Source: Actinomycetota bacterium (GTDB lineage Bacteria > Actinomycetota > Actinomycetes > Nanopelagicales > Nanopelagicaceae). From it: a stretch of DNA of 64,000 nucleotides. Below, one piece after another: positions 9,494 through 20,832 of this stretch. The stretch spans positions 1 through 64,000 of the forward strand of contig CANBSP010000008.1 of NCBI GenBank assembly GCA_947372165.1, in the 5' to 3' direction. Position 1 is the first letter of the stretch. The number at the start of each line of letters is the position of its first letter. The notes under the pieces are model-generated. The model saw only the letters and a program-made list of their open reading frames with translations, was not told where the DNA came from and did not search any database. Made by a program: the position numbers and the translations under genes.

Positions 9494-10227
9494 ATTTCAA
9501 TCGCTTGCCACAAGGTGCGCCGATCGACATCAGGCCATAGGACATCCATAAAGACCATCTCGGCATAGGCCGATTGCCATGGCAAGAAATTAGAGGTCCG
9601 TTGCTCACCAGATGATCGCAAGAAGAGATCGACATCGCGCATCTTGGCGCTATAGAGATGTTGAGCAATGAGCTTCTCGGTTATCCCTTCTGGCTTGAGT
9701 TTTCGTCGGGCAACCTCTTTGGCGATTGCAGTCGCTGCATCCACGATTTCAGCACGACCGCCGTAATTGACACACATATTCAAAGTAAGAACTGAATTCT
9801 TCTTGGTGAGCTCTTGCGCCTCTTCTAATTCGGCAATCACCGATTTCCAGAGTCGCTTCTCTTTTCCAACCCAGGTAATACGAACTCCAAGGTCATTCAT
9901 CTCATCACGGCGACGGCGAATAACATCTCGATTGAAGCCCATTAAGAACTTCACCTCATCGGGTGAGCGGCGCCAATTCTCAGTTGAAAATGCATATGCG
10001 CTAATCTCCTTAACGCCAATCTCAATCGCCCCATGAACAATATCCAGAAGTGACGCTTCGCCAGCTGCATGTCCGGCGGTGCGTGGTAAGCCGCGCTCTT
10101 TCGCCCAGCGACCATTACCATCCATCACAATCGCCACGTGGGCTGGAATCTGTTCGGGCTTTAACCGAGGTGGCTTGGCACCCGATGGATGAGGTATTGG
10201 TGGAACGATCTTCTTCTTGGCAGCCAC
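9457..10227 (-). CDS. uppS: Isoprenyl (undecaprenyl/decaprenyl) diphosphate synthase, cis type
   Basis: Cis-prenyltransferase making the lipid carrier for cell-wall synthesis. In the 256-residue product the catalytic Asp36 lies in [12 protein letters not shown], followed by [24 protein letters not shown] and the C-terminal [20 protein letters not shown] substrate-binding segment. The N-terminal 28 residues are a basic, proline-rich extension. It begins at GTG two bases after recO's TAA, so the pair is coupled, as in mycobacteria (Rv2362c-Rv2361c). Chain length of the product is not decided by sequence. Confidence 0.96.
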   Translation of the reverse strand: MAAKKKIVPPIPHPSGAKPPRLKPEQIPAHVAIVMDGNGRWAKERGLPRTAGHAAGEASLLDIVHGAIEIGVKEISAYAFSTENWRRSPDEVKFLMGFNRDVIRRRRDEMNDLGVRITWVGKEKRLWKSVIAELEEAQELTKKNSVLTLNMCVNYGGRAEIVDAATAIAKEVARRKLKPEGITEKLIAQHLYSAKMRDVDLFLRSSGEQRTSNFLPWQSAYAEMVFMDVLWPDVDRRTLWQAIEIYAERERRFGKA

Positions 10228-10229
10228 GG

Positions 10230-10961
10230 TTACATTCTCTCAACTAATGGCAGCGAACGTAAGCCTCGCTCAAGATGCCATTGCAGGTAGGCGGCGATGA
10301 GCCCCGATGCTTCTCGGCGGTGCCGCAGTTCTGATTGAGTTGCCGATCCCCAATCCCCTGAAAGCAGATCAGACATCAAGGTGAGAGATTCTGGTGCGGG
10401 TGTTGGAGCCGCTGATGGTTTGCACGATGTGCAGACAGATCCTCCGCCAACAAGTGAGAAGAACTTATGTGGCCCAGGTTCGTCACAGACCGAACAGTTC
10501 ATGAGTGATGGCGCATAACCTGCCACCGAGAGCGAGCGCAGCAGGTAGGCATCCAAGATCAGGGAGGGGTCATAACTCTCATATGTGAGCGCCTTGAGCG
10601 CCCCGGTAATGAGTAGATATTGCTGTAAAGCTGGCTCGTGCTCATTTTGCGTGAAGCGTTCGGCCGACTCCAAGATCGCATTCGCTACTGTCCAGTGCTG
10701 GTAGTTCTCGCTGAGTCGATCACCGAAGTTTTCGATGCTGACCGCCTGCGTCACGGTATCGAGTGATTTGCCGGAATAGAGTTGAAGATCGACATGGCTA
10801 GTGGGTTCAAGCCGTGCACCCCATCGTGATTTCGTACGGCGCACGCCCTTCGCCACTGCCTTGATCCGGCCATGTTCGCGGGTGAGGAGTGTGATGATGC
10901 GATCGGCCTCGCCCAATTTCTGGGTTCGAAGCACGACTGCTTGATCTCGATATACCGCCAC
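10230..10961 (-). CDS. recO: DNA repair protein RecO
   Basis: Recombination mediator that helps RecA displace SSB in the RecFOR pathway. The 243-residue product has the N-terminal OB fold (opening [19 protein letters not shown]), a central helical domain and a zinc-binding Cys4 (CSVC at about 160 and CTSC about 20 residues later). GTG start 19 bases after leuA; directly upstream of uppS. Confidence 0.95.
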   Translation of the reverse strand: MAVYRDQAVVLRTQKLGEADRIITLLTREHGRIKAVAKGVRRTKSRWGARLEPTSHVDLQLYSGKSLDTVTQAVSIENFGDRLSENYQHWTVANAILESAERFTQNEHEPALQQYLLITGALKALTYESYDPSLILDAYLLRSLSVAGYAPSLMNCSVCDEPGPHKFFSLVGGGSVCTSCKPSAAPTPAPESLTLMSDLLSGDWGSATQSELRHRREASGLIAAYLQWHLERGLRSLPLVERM

Positions 10962-10980
10962 CCTCAGAAGGTAGTGGTGA

Positions 10981-12808
<1,828 letters not shown>

Positions 12809-12853
12809 TTACTTGGCCCCGCCACGGCAGCTAAGGAGGAGGCTGCGCTTCAT
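12809..12853 (-). CDS. leuL: Leucine-rich leader peptide upstream of leuA
   Basis: A 14-residue frame MKRSLLLSCRGGAK with three consecutive Leu codons (CTC CTC CTT), ending at TAA 107 bases before leuA. This is the classic form of an attenuation leader, and leuA leader peptides are known in Corynebacterium and Streptomyces. It has no ribosome site; instead TAGAGT lies seven bases before the ATG, so it would be read from a leaderless transcript. Too short for gene callers. The function is inferred from codons and position. Confidence 0.72.
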   Translation of the reverse strand: MKRSLLLSCRGGAK

Positions 12854-12860
12854 AGGGATA

Positions 12861-12889
12861 ACTCTAAGTCAGCTTTAAAGGATCGGCAA
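12861..12889 (-). promoter_or_regulatory. Promoter of leuL-leuA
   Basis: TTGCCG (-35, rc of 12884-12889), 17-base spacer, TAGAGT (-10, rc of 12861-12866), then seven bases to the leader ATG at 12853. The -35 lies inside the last codons of glnA. Confidence 0.65.
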
Positions 12890-14197
12890 ATAGCGGTCGA
12901 TCTCGTATGCGCTTACCTGCTTGCTGTAATCCGTCCACTCGGCTCGCTTATTCCGAAGTACATACTCGAAGACTGGCTCCCCTAGCGTTCTGCGCACGAG
13001 GGCCGAACTCTCCATCGCCTTAATTGCCTCATCAAGGTTCATTGGCAAGGCGGTGGGTTCATCATTATCTGTGAGCTCGTAGTTGCCAGCGATTCCTTCA
13101 AGTCCTGCCGCAATAATGACTGCAAAGGCGAGGTATGGGTTACATGCCGAATCTGGAGAACGAACTTCGACGCGAGTCGAATTCTCTTTAAGTGGCTTAT
13201 AGGCCGGAATGCGAACAAGAGAGGAGCGATCGTTGTGGCCCCAGGTAATAAATGCCGGAGCTTCACCTTCACCAGATAAGCGCTTATATGAATTTACAAA
13301 TTGATTGGTGATTGCCGTGAATTCGCGAGCATGGGCAAGAACTCCGGCGATAAATGACCGCCCTATTGGTGATAGACCAAATGGTGCTCCTGCTTGATAA
13401 AACGCGTTCTCTTCGCCTTTGAAGAGTGAGAAGTGCGTATGCATGCCGGATCCAGGATGTTCCGTGAAGGGCTTTGGCATAAAGGATGCATGGACGCCTT
13501 GATCAAGTGCGACCTCTTTAATGACGTGACGAGCGGTCATGATGTTATCCGCAGTGCTCAATGCATCGGCGTATCGAAGATCGATCTCTTGTTGGCCCGG
13601 TGCACCTTCATGATGAGAGAACTCAACAGAGACGCCCATCGCCTCAAGCATCGTAATTGCCTGGCGTCTGAAATCTTGACCGATCGCTGTTGGGGTGTGA
13701 TCAAAGTAGCCACCTTGATCTACCGGGATGGGTGTTGTGCCTGACTCGGGTGAATTCTTAAAGAGGAAAAATTCAAGTTCTGGATGGGTGTAACAGGTGA
13801 AACCCATTTCGGCGGCGCGACCCAAGACGCGCTTTAGGACCTGACGTGGATCTGATTCGGATGGTGAACCATCCGGCATCGTGATGTCACAGATCATTCG
13901 AGCAGCCCCTGGCGCTGTGGTGCGCCACGGCAAAATCGCGAAGGTTGAGGCATCTGGCTTTGCCAACATATCTGACTCAGTAATACGGGCATACCCTTGA
14001 ATCGCAGATCCATCAAAGCCAATGCCTTCGGCAAATGCTGAATCAAGTTCGGCCGGTGCAATTGCAACAGATTTGAGGAAGCCAAGTACATCGGTAAACC
14101 AGAGTCGAACAAATCGAATCGATCGCTCTTCTAAGGTGCGGAGAACGAACTCCTCCTGCTTGCTGATCTCGTCATTCATCGAATTCTCTGGGCTCAT
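12875..14197 (-). CDS. glnA: Glutamine synthetase, type I (GlnA2-like)
   Basis: Makes glutamine from glutamate, ammonia and ATP. The 440-residue product opens with FVLRTLEERSIRFVRLWFTD and matches the mycobacterial GlnA2 branch rather than the adenylylated GlnA1. The beta-grasp N domain (to about 105) precedes the catalytic domain with HPELEFFLF, HHEGAPGQQEIDLRY, FMPKPF and NSYKRL. The adenylylation motif NLYxLP expected near the C terminus is not seen; the region reads GNYELTDNDEPTALPMN, so control by adenylylation is unlikely. Start: ATG 14197 or the ATG six codons later (MNDEIS); neither has a strong ribosome site. The leuA promoter overlaps its stop. Confidence 0.95.
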   Translation of the reverse strand: MSPENSMNDEISKQEEFVLRTLEERSIRFVRLWFTDVLGFLKSVAIAPAELDSAFAEGIGFDGSAIQGYARITESDMLAKPDASTFAILPWRTTAPGAARMICDITMPDGSPSESDPRQVLKRVLGRAAEMGFTCYTHPELEFFLFKNSPESGTTPIPVDQGGYFDHTPTAIGQDFRRQAITMLEAMGVSVEFSHHEGAPGQQEIDLRYADALSTADNIMTARHVIKEVALDQGVHASFMPKPFTEHPGSGMHTHFSLFKGEENAFYQAGAPFGLSPIGRSFIAGVLAHAREFTAITNQFVNSYKRLSGEGEAPAFITWGHNDRSSLVRIPAYKPLKENSTRVEVRSPDSACNPYLAFAVIIAAGLEGIAGNYELTDNDEPTALPMNLDEAIKAMESSALVRRTLGEPVFEYVLRNKRAEWTDYSKQVSAYEIDRYLPIL

Positions 14198-14269
14198 AGT
14201 GGAAGACTCTCAATTTTTTGTTACGCGAATGTTAAACCTGGTCCGACGAACCAAGCCTGATTCCCACCT

Positions 14270-15352
14270 TTAAGCGAGCCCGTGAGCCTGCGCTACCGCC
14301 GCATACATGATTTTGCCATCGTGAATATTGAGTCCAGCAGCTAAAGCGGCATCGTCGTTGAGCGCACGCTCCCACCCTTTATTGGCAAGCGCCAATGCAT
14401 ATTTGATGGTCGCATTGGAGAGGGCATAGGTCGAGGTCGCAGGTACAGCGCCTGGCATATTTGCCACGCAGTAATAGAGCGAATTATGTACAGGGAATGT
14501 TGGGTCAGCATGAGTGGTCGCATGCGATCCTTCGAAACAGCCTCCTTGGTCGATTGCGATATCGACGAGAACTGATCCTGGCTTCATTCGAGCAACAAGT
14601 GCGTCGCTCACAAGCTTTGGTGCCTTTGCACCTGGCACCAAGACAGAACCAATGACGAGATCTGCCGACAGAAGTTCTTCTTCGATCGCATGTGCTGATG
14701 ATGCGATCGTCTTCACCTGACCGTGGAAAATATTATCGATCTCAGCAAGGCGATTGAGATTGAGATCTAGAATGGAGACATCTGCACGAAGGCCATGGGC
14801 CATCGCTGCTGCATTCAATCCTGCAACGCCACCGCCAAGAATCACAACTTTGCCAGGTTTCACTCCTGGGACTCCACCTAAGAGAACACCTCTTCCGCCA
14901 TTAGGTCGTTGAAGTGCTGTTGCGCCCACTTGAATCGACATACGTCCCGCAACTTCTGACATAGGTGCCAAAAGTGGAAGGGTCCGACCAACCTCAACCG
15001 TTTCATAGGCGATCGCTGTTGCACCGCTCTCCATGAGGGCGAGCGTCAACTCTTTATCTGCCGCAAGGTGAAGGTACGTGAAAATAACTTGCCCGCGTCG
15101 CATTCGAGGATATTCGACTGAGATCGGCTCTTTCACCTTCAAGATCAGATCGGCGCGTTCCCACACTTCATCCGCGCTGCCTACGATCTCAGCACCAGCT
15201 GCGCGATATTGATCATCAGTGATGGCGGAGCCCCGGCCAGCGCCAGCTTCAATGAGTACGGTGTGCGAGGCGGCGAGTGAATGGGCGCCAGCCGGGGTAA
15301 GTGCTACCCGTGATTCATTATTCTTAATCTCTTTTGGCACGCCAACTAACAC
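14270..15352 (-). CDS. ald: Alanine dehydrogenase
   Basis: NAD-dependent oxidative deamination of L-alanine to pyruvate and ammonia (reversible). The 360-residue product has the opening [19 protein letters not shown], the catalytic region around HLAADKE, and the Rossmann loop [14 protein letters not shown] near the middle. I start at GTG 15352 because GAGGAG (rc of 15360-15365) lies seven bases upstream; the earlier in-frame ATGs at 15370 and 15367 overlap this ribosome site. It lies 72 bases before glnA on the same strand, fitting shared nitrogen metabolism. Confidence 0.95.
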   Translation of the reverse strand: MLVGVPKEIKNNESRVALTPAGAHSLAASHTVLIEAGAGRGSAITDDQYRAAGAEIVGSADEVWERADLILKVKEPISVEYPRMRRGQVIFTYLHLAADKELTLALMESGATAIAYETVEVGRTLPLLAPMSEVAGRMSIQVGATALQRPNGGRGVLLGGVPGVKPGKVVILGGGVAGLNAAAMAHGLRADVSILDLNLNRLAEIDNIFHGQVKTIASSAHAIEEELLSADLVIGSVLVPGAKAPKLVSDALVARMKPGSVLVDIAIDQGGCFEGSHATTHADPTFPVHNSLYYCVANMPGAVPATSTYALSNATIKYALALANKGWERALNDDAALAAGLNIHDGKIMYAAVAQAHGLA

Positions 15353-15390
15353 GGTACATCTCCTCATCATTGAGTGGTCCTGATTTCATC

Positions 15391-16392
15391 CTACTCCTCA
15401 GATCCTGAGGCAAAGAGCGCTTGGCATATTCTCGGGTGGAGTTCGCTGCGCATCTGACGGAATTGATCAGGCTCCCAGCCAGCAGCAAATGTCTTCCGAA
15501 GAAGCTTTGCGAGTTGATAATCCGGTTGATCATCCAGGGCACGCTCTAGCGCCCGCGAGGCGATCGCTCCATCGCCAGTTTCATACGTGAGCTCGGCATA
15601 GAGCGTCGCCGGTGCAGCTGCAAAGCCCGCGGGTGCAATTGAAGTCAGCCAGCGCCAGAGCGAGATGAGATCTCCTTGATTTTCGGGAGTCGCCATCCCG
15701 AGTGCATAATCTCGAACTTGTAGGTCATGCAAACGTGCAAGAACGAGCGCGACTCGAGTCATTTCAACCTCCATTCCTCGTAACGCAAAATCATTGAGAA
15801 GGTCTCGCACCGCGTGGGCACCCTCAGCCTGTAACAATCGACTATCGCTCTGGGAATAATCGATAGGAGCGATCTCGGCCAGCGCTGTCAGGAGTGAGAA
15901 ATTCGGATGATCGGTACGGAGCGAGGCACGAATTGCCTCTACGTTCGAGAACGGTAGAGCTACCCCTTCTGCTACTTGCTCGGCTGTAATAGAAGAGGAG
16001 AAGAATTCCGGGAGCGGATTTCCATCAGGTGGGCAACATGCGTTATCCCCGCATAACAAGGATCGCCATCGGCCATTTCGGATCTCAATGCTCTCTTTAA
16101 TAGATACTCCCTCGTCACTCAAAGAGCTATGGATCGATCGTGAAATCAATCCTTCGTGGTCAAAATCCGGAAGATAGGCGACCAAGAGGATGCAATCAGA
16201 TTCGTGACGGCGAATATGCGAGAGCAGAATCTGAATCTGCTCGGAATCGATCGCTTCAGGGTAATCAATCCGCATCGCCATACCTACATGTGAGTCACGA
16301 ATAGTGATGATCACAATCGAACTTTCAGGGTGGTATCCAATGAGGAAAGGAACTGCTGTTAATAGATCATGTGGGCTAGTAAGAGTTGTCAT
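15391..16392 (-). CDS. DUF4192 protein
   Basis: A 333-residue soluble protein of the actinobacterial DUF4192 family, recognised from the opening LTSPHDLLTAVPFLIGYHPESSIVII and from DxxLLVAYLPD further on. Function is unknown; no catalytic motif is obvious. The C-terminal third, with LARLHDLQVRDYALG and YAELTYETGDGAIASRALERAL, looks like a helical TPR-like part. It is upstream of ald on the same strand with a 38-base gap. Confidence 0.8.
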   Translation of the reverse strand: MTTLTSPHDLLTAVPFLIGYHPESSIVIITIRDSHVGMAMRIDYPEAIDSEQIQILLSHIRRHESDCILLVAYLPDFDHEGLISRSIHSSLSDEGVSIKESIEIRNGRWRSLLCGDNACCPPDGNPLPEFFSSSITAEQVAEGVALPFSNVEAIRASLRTDHPNFSLLTALAEIAPIDYSQSDSRLLQAEGAHAVRDLLNDFALRGMEVEMTRVALVLARLHDLQVRDYALGMATPENQGDLISLWRWLTSIAPAGFAAAPATLYAELTYETGDGAIASRALERALDDQPDYQLAKLLRKTFAAGWEPDQFRQMRSELHPRICQALFASGSEE

Positions 16393-16481
16393 AGCCCAAG
16401 ATTTCTACCAAAGTAGATAATCTGCTCTTCCCACTAGATGCCTCTGTGGAGAGTTCCTCCTTGTTAATCCTGTTAACAAAA

Positions 16482-16517
16482 TTATTGAAGTTATTGAAGT
16501 TATTGAAGTTATTGAAG
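16482..16517. repeat. 9-bp tandem repeat, four copies, after a stop codon
   Basis: Four perfect copies of TTATTGAAG directly beyond the TAA of the PKD-domain gene (stop at 16518-16520). Read on the minus strand, each unit contains TAA in the same frame as the stop, so it forms a series of tandem stops. Confidence 0.9.
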
Positions 16518-17336
16518 TTAATGACCAAATTTCGTAGGTGCTGGGGCGACCTTGATACGCGTACTGTAACTTTGGATGATCGCACCACCGATGACTGGAT
16601 AAGAGAAGCCAGCTGCGCTCCAATTACCTAACCATGAAACTGTGAGCGTCGCGAGATAAATCCCTGCCTTCTTGTAGGTATGTTCGATCGTCTTATCTGG
16701 AAGCGGCGCACCGGGAGTATCGGAGGTCATAACAGCGCCGTCGCCAAATTGCCAGGTAAAACTCGGTGTGAGCTTCACGCCAACAAGAACTCCCAGAATC
16801 TGAGTCGAGGTTGAAATGAGCGAGGAAGTATCAGTCCAGAAGTATGTTGGAAGTTGTGCGACCGCTCCAGTTGCGGGTTGAATAAAAATGTTCTTTGACG
16901 GCAAGAGTTGCGAAATTTGATCGGCGAGATTTACTTCGGCCACCGCAGTAGGTGTTGGCAAGATGGCTGCAGCCTTCGGTTTTGGTGGATGGTAGACATA
17001 CGGGATATGACGAACATAGGGCCTTGGGGTTGGATTGATCGTTCGCTTAACCGTCGGTTTTGATGAAGCCTTTGGTGTGGGCTTAACCGTCGGTTTTGGT
17101 GTGGGCTTTGGTGTGGGCTTTGGTGTGGAGCCAGGGATCACCTTCTTCGCATCAATAATGACCTTTCCGGTAGTTGGATCGGTATGGACATCGATACAGA
17201 CATTGTTGGTGCACTGCGCGGCGCTCGCCATGGATCCGATAGAGAAATATTCACAGGTGAATACGATCGACATCGCTGTCAGAACCGTCAGAACTGTCAG
17301 AGTTCTAGTCAATCGAGAGGTGATCGAGCTGGACAC
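16518..17336 (-). CDS. Secreted PKD-domain protein with Pro-Lys linker
   Basis: About 272 residues: a signal peptide (basic start, hydrophobic run TVLTVLTAMSIVFT, likely cut after ASA near 39), a Cys pair (AQCTNNVCID), then a linker of repeated Thr-Pro-Lys-Pro units encoded by tandem DNA repeats. A C-terminal PKD domain follows (FTWQFGDGA then HTYKKAGIYLATLTVSW). PKD domains are extracellular beta-sandwiches; the protein is probably exported and may bind polysaccharide or other surface proteins. The start is uncertain: the open frame runs to 17477, but GTG 17336 gives a proper signal peptide and has TACTCT six bases before it. Divergent from the Nudix gene. Confidence 0.72.
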   Translation of the reverse strand: MSSSITSRLTRTLTVLTVLTAMSIVFTCEYFSIGSMASAAQCTNNVCIDVHTDPTTGKVIIDAKKVIPGSTPKPTPKPTPKPTVKPTPKASSKPTVKRTINPTPRPYVRHIPYVYHPPKPKAAAILPTPTAVAEVNLADQISQLLPSKNIFIQPATGAVAQLPTYFWTDTSSLISTSTQILGVLVGVKLTPSFTWQFGDGAVMTSDTPGAPLPDKTIEHTYKKAGIYLATLTVSWLGNWSAAGFSYPVIGGAIIQSYSTRIKVAPAPTKFGH

Positions 17337-17412
17337 GAGCAGAGAGTATGAGGAATGCAACTCTAAGGTAGCGATGAATAGCTCGGGTGTGGATAAGCGG
17401 TAGGTTTGCATC

Positions 17413-17874
17413 ATGGTTGCTCGAGATGGTGATGGCTGGGTTGAATGTGCCTGCGGTAATCGCCATTGGGGGCTCAACGGAGCCGCCGGCCTCCTTCTTG
17501 TTCGTGATGGCGCTGTACTCCTCCAACATCGCGCACCTTGGGTTCACAACGGAGATACATGGGGTATCCCAGGCGGAGCTCGTGATTCACATGAAGAGAT
17601 CTTCGATGCCGCTGCGCGCGAGGCACATGAAGAGTGTGGAATCGAGAAAGATCTCATTAGACCGATCGAAACTTTCGTTGATGACCATGGGGACTGGGCA
17701 TATTGGACCGTCATCTGTGAGGCGAGTGAAGATGTCGAAGCACATCATGTGAATGATGAGGCGCTTCAGGTTGAGTGGGTTCCTTTTACTCGTGTCGCCG
17801 AGATGAATCTCCACCCAAGCTTTGCGAAATCTTGGCCTGCTTTACTTACCCTCTTGGGTGAATTGAGCATCTAG
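17413..17874 (+). CDS. Nudix hydrolase
   Basis: A 153-residue Nudix-fold pyrophosphohydrolase with a full Nudix box, G55-x5-E61-x7-R69-E70-x2-E73-E74-x-G76-I77, preceded by TWGIPGGA. An N-terminal zinc-ribbon-like remnant (ECACGNRHWG, two Cys) precedes the fold. Substrate cannot be told; the family cleaves nucleoside diphosphates linked to various groups, and the RAPWVHNGDTWGIPGGA context resembles 8-oxo-dGTP-type (MutT/ADPR) members in actinobacteria. TAGGTT six bases before ATG suggests a leaderless mRNA. Its 3' end overlaps the helicase gene by 33 bases on the opposite strand. Confidence 0.85.
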   Translation: MVARDGDGWVECACGNRHWGLNGAAGLLLVRDGAVLLQHRAPWVHNGDTWGIPGGARDSHEEIFDAAAREAHEECGIEKDLIRPIETFVDDHGDWAYWTVICEASEDVEAHHVNDEALQVEWVPFTRVAEMNLHPSFAKSWPALLTLLGELSI

Positions 17875-19887
17875 ACGCTTGAGCGAATCCTTGATGATCT
17901 TGGCATCCGAGGTACGCCAAAAAGGTGGCATCGAGTTAAGCAAAATGGATCCATATCTCTTTGTTGTGATTCGTGAATCTAAAATTGCTACCACTCCCCG
18001 ATCATCGATCGAGCGGATTAAGCGGCCAGTTCCCTGAGCAAGCAAGAGCGCGGCGCGTGGAAGAGAGACTTGCATAAATCCACTTCCACCGGCTTCATCT
18101 GCTTCGGCAGCTCGAGCTGCCATAACAGGTTCATCTGGGCGTGGAAAGGGAATGCGATCGATGACGACAAGTGTGCAGGATGGTCCGGGGACGTCGATTC
18201 CTTGCCATAGCGAGATCGTCCCCAACAAGATCGACCGTGGATCTTCGGCAAAGCGATCAACAAGTGGGCCAACAGAGTCGCCCCGCCGCTGCGTGATGAT
18301 CGGAAGTTTCAACTCTTTCAACACTTTTCGTAAGTGCTCATCTGCCATCTCAACGCCACGCCAAGAACTAAAGAGCGCCAGCGTGCGACCACCCGCAGCC
18401 TCGGCAAGTTCGCCTAACTCTGTGAGTGCTTCAATACTTGGCCCATCGCGACCTGGTTCGGGAATATGTTTTGGCAGATAGAGCATGCCTTGGTTGGCGA
18501 AATCAAAGGGTGATCCAACATCCAGCATCTGCACATTGGCCGGATCAATATCGCCGGGCTCGAAGGATTCAACTTCTTCATCCTCTGACGAGTTCTTGTT
18601 AACGACAAAGCCGATAGAGGATGCAATGGCATCGAAGGATTTTCCAACCGAGAGCGTCGCCGATGTGGCGATCACCGGTGATTGCGTCAAGAGGTTATCT
18701 CGCAATACAGAGGAGACTTGCAACGGAGCAAGGTAGATCGTGGAGAAATTTGGTTCAAACCACATAACCTGGCCATGGCCCGGCTTGAGTAACTTTGTCG
18801 CCGTCGTCAGCACTTCCTGTGTTGCGCCTTTTACCCGTGCACGCTCGGCGAGTGAATCGGGATCGATAATCTCGGAGTCGGCATTGATTAAGGCAATCAC
18901 TGCTGCTGCCGCCTCTTTCACCTTGCGGGTGGGCGCCTCCAGAACACTTGGCAGTTCGGGCATGCGACCAGCTCTTGTCGGATCGTTGCGCACATCGCTG
19001 GCATAATCTGTTAACGCTTCCGCAAAGAGATCAGCTGCCTTATCGAAGGCGACCGCGGCTTTGCCGGGCATATGTTTCTTCGCCATCTTCGCGGCGCGCT
19101 CGACGCGACCAGCAGTGAGTTCCTCTGTCACAGCCTGTGTCGTTCGGTCCATAAATTCATGTGCCTCATCGAGGATGATCGCATCACGTTCGGGCAAGAT
19201 GGGATGGGAATCGACAATTTCTATCGCTAACAAGGTGTGGTTAGTGACAACAACATCAGCGGTCTGCGCCTTTGCCTTTGCATTGACTGCAAAGCACCGT
19301 GATCCGAAGGGGCACTCTTCAGCACCCATACACTCTCTTCCAGAGGTGCTATTTGCAATCCACACTCGACGATCTACATCTGGTGCATCATCGCGATCGC
19401 CTGAGGCGCCAGGAGTCTCCACCCAGGCGCGCAACCGTTTTGCATCCTTCTCTAGCGTGCCAATCTCAAGGAGAATTTCGCCATCAGGATCTGTCCCTGC
19501 ACCATTCATCTTCTGCAGGCAGACATAGTTGCCGACACCTTTATAGACAGCGAAGGTCAACTCACGACCTAACTCTTTTTCGAGAGCTCCTTTAATCTTC
19601 GGGAGATCGCGTTCGACCAACTGGCGTTGAAGAGCAAGTGTTGCGGTTGCAACGAGAACTTTTTTTCCATGCACGAGTGCCGGTACGAGGTAGGCGAGCG
19701 ATTTTCCGGTGCCAGTTCCTGCCTGTACGAGTAGGTGGTGGCGGTCGGCGAGCGCATTTGCAACTGCCTCTGCCATTTCAATTTGGCCTTCGCGTGCTTC
19801 ACCGCCAATCGCCGTGACGGCAGCGTTGAGCGCCGATCGAACCTTCTTCAGAAATTCGATATTGGATTTGCTATTAGTTTCGATCAC
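17842..19887 (-). CDS. DinG/YoaA-type ATP-dependent DNA helicase (XPD-like, Fe-S)
   Basis: Superfamily 2 5'-3' helicase of 681 residues. Walker A is at about 55-62 (QAGTGTGKS), DEAH at 240-243, and motif VI near the C terminus (AQGTGRLIRS). Four cysteines (C123, C186, C192, C198) sit where XPD/DinG proteins bind a 4Fe-4S cluster. Such helicases unwind D-loops, R-loops and damaged forks. GTG start directly abuts the TAA of the DinB-like gene (TAAGTG), so the two are coupled. Confidence 0.92.
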   Translation of the reverse strand: MIETNSKSNIEFLKKVRSALNAAVTAIGGEAREGQIEMAEAVANALADRHHLLVQAGTGTGKSLAYLVPALVHGKKVLVATATLALQRQLVERDLPKIKGALEKELGRELTFAVYKGVGNYVCLQKMNGAGTDPDGEILLEIGTLEKDAKRLRAWVETPGASGDRDDAPDVDRRVWIANSTSGRECMGAEECPFGSRCFAVNAKAKAQTADVVVTNHTLLAIEIVDSHPILPERDAIILDEAHEFMDRTTQAVTEELTAGRVERAAKMAKKHMPGKAAVAFDKAADLFAEALTDYASDVRNDPTRAGRMPELPSVLEAPTRKVKEAAAAVIALINADSEIIDPDSLAERARVKGATQEVLTTATKLLKPGHGQVMWFEPNFSTIYLAPLQVSSVLRDNLLTQSPVIATSATLSVGKSFDAIASSIGFVVNKNSSEDEEVESFEPGDIDPANVQMLDVGSPFDFANQGMLYLPKHIPEPGRDGPSIEALTELGELAEAAGGRTLALFSSWRGVEMADEHLRKVLKELKLPIITQRRGDSVGPLVDRFAEDPRSILLGTISLWQGIDVPGPSCTLVVIDRIPFPRPDEPVMAARAAEADEAGGSGFMQVSLPRAALLLAQGTGRLIRSIDDRGVVAILDSRITTKRYGSILLNSMPPFWRTSDAKIIKDSLKRLDAQFTQEGK

Positions 19888-20349
19888 TTAGTTATTGACT
19901 ACATCCAAGATTTGCTGAATATGGCCAACCGGGTGGTTGGTAAAGAGCTCAATCATCTTTGCAAGAGTGATAGGACCATATTCGGAGTGATTACAGGTGC
20001 GAAGGAGGTCGGCATCTGTGGCTTGTCGAAGCAAGCGTGCGCACTCGCTTCGAGTTGCGCGTAAGAGTGCAAGTGCTGGTTCGATGGGAGCGGTTCGGTA
20101 AGCCAAGATCTCACTGCTTGCGAGCGCCTCTTCGCTAAAAGATCTAATCTCAGTACCTGGTTCGGAGAGAACCTGGATAATCCGTGTCAGGCAGTAGGCG
20201 TCAGCATGGGCTAGGTGATGGACCACCATGCGAGGTGTCCACTCCCCTTCGGGGCCCTTATCGAGGTTGCTGCTATCGAGGAGATTCGCGGCAGCGAGAA
20301 AATTGGTGGTAGCCGCTTCATATTCTGCGAGAAGATCTTTGATGCTCAT
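19888..20349 (-). CDS. DinB-like four-helix protein
   Basis: A 153-residue protein of the DinB/DUF664-like superfamily, which includes thiol-dependent transferases and mycothiol-linked enzymes. Putative metal-ligand His residues lie in MVVHHLAHADAY (about 45-56) and near the C terminus in FTNHPVGHIQQI. I choose ATG 20349 (MSIKDLLAEY): TATGAT ends six bases before it, while the longer frame adds an Arg-rich stretch. It is coupled to the helicase gene; DinB-type names come from damage inducibility in Bacillus, but no LexA box is seen here. Confidence 0.75.
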   Translation of the reverse strand: MSIKDLLAEYEAATTNFLAAANLLDSSNLDKGPEGEWTPRMVVHHLAHADAYCLTRIIQVLSEPGTEIRSFSEEALASSEILAYRTAPIEPALALLRATRSECARLLRQATDADLLRTCNHSEYGPITLAKMIELFTNHPVGHIQQILDVVNN

Positions 20350-20454
20350 GTGAGGATCATATGACGCGCGAACTACCCTTCTGGGGCTTTCCACCTTCGA
20401 GAAGTTCGCTGTGGCGAGTAACGCCTTTCTGTGACTTCGCTCTACCCTTAGCCC

Positions 20455-20754
20455 ATGGAATATGTGGTCGAAATCCCAGAAGTCCCGATTCGCAGAGCCA
20501 AGAAGGCCGCAAAGCGGGTCGCGAAGAAAGTCGCGAAGAAGGCTCCTGCCAAGAAGGTTGCAAAGAAGGTTGCAAAGAAGGTTGCCAAGAAGGTTGCAAA
20601 GAAGGTTGCCAAGAAGGTTGCCAAGAAGGCACCTGTTAAGAAAATGGCCACTGCCAAGAAAAAGGCCCCTGCCAAGAAGGTCGCTAAGAAGGCACCTGTT
20701 AAGAAGGTCGCCAAGAAAGTTGTTAAGAAACCTGCCAAAAAAGTTAAGCGTTAA
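20455..20754 (+). CDS. Histone-H1-like Ala/Lys/Val repeat protein
   Basis: A 99-residue, extremely basic protein. After about 15 non-repetitive residues (MEYVVEIPEVPIRR) it is almost wholly KKVAKKVAKKAPAKK-type repeats, like eukaryotic H1 tails and bacterial Hc1/BpH1-type proteins. Such tails bind DNA without sequence preference, so a nucleoid role is likely. The ATG opens directly after CTTAGCCC; no ribosome site is clear. A hairpin terminator follows. The reverse strand also stays open by low complexity but is not a gene. The same tail motif occurs in the products at 46035 and 49796. Confidence 0.8.
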   Translation: MEYVVEIPEVPIRRAKKAAKRVAKKVAKKAPAKKVAKKVAKKVAKKVAKKVAKKVAKKAPVKKMATAKKKAPAKKVAKKAPVKKVAKKVVKKPAKKVKR

Positions 20755-20765
20755 TTCATCGGATG

Positions 20766-20797
20766 AAAAAGGCCGCCAGGTAACTGGCGGCCTTTTT
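20766..20797. terminator. Bidirectional intrinsic terminator
   Basis: Stem GGCCGCCAG / CTGGCGGCC with loop GTAA-like, flanked by AAAAA on one side and TTTTT on the other. It ends both the H1-like gene (plus) and nrdJ (minus). Confidence 0.93.
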
Positions 20798-20832
20798 GCA
20801 TTACTTCTTTGTACTCATCAGATCTGGTCAGA

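Noticed and set aside
20448-20738. Minus-strand frame opposite the H1-like gene
   Set aside because: Low-complexity antisense of repeats; Phe/Leu/Ala composition arises from complement of the AAG-rich repeat.
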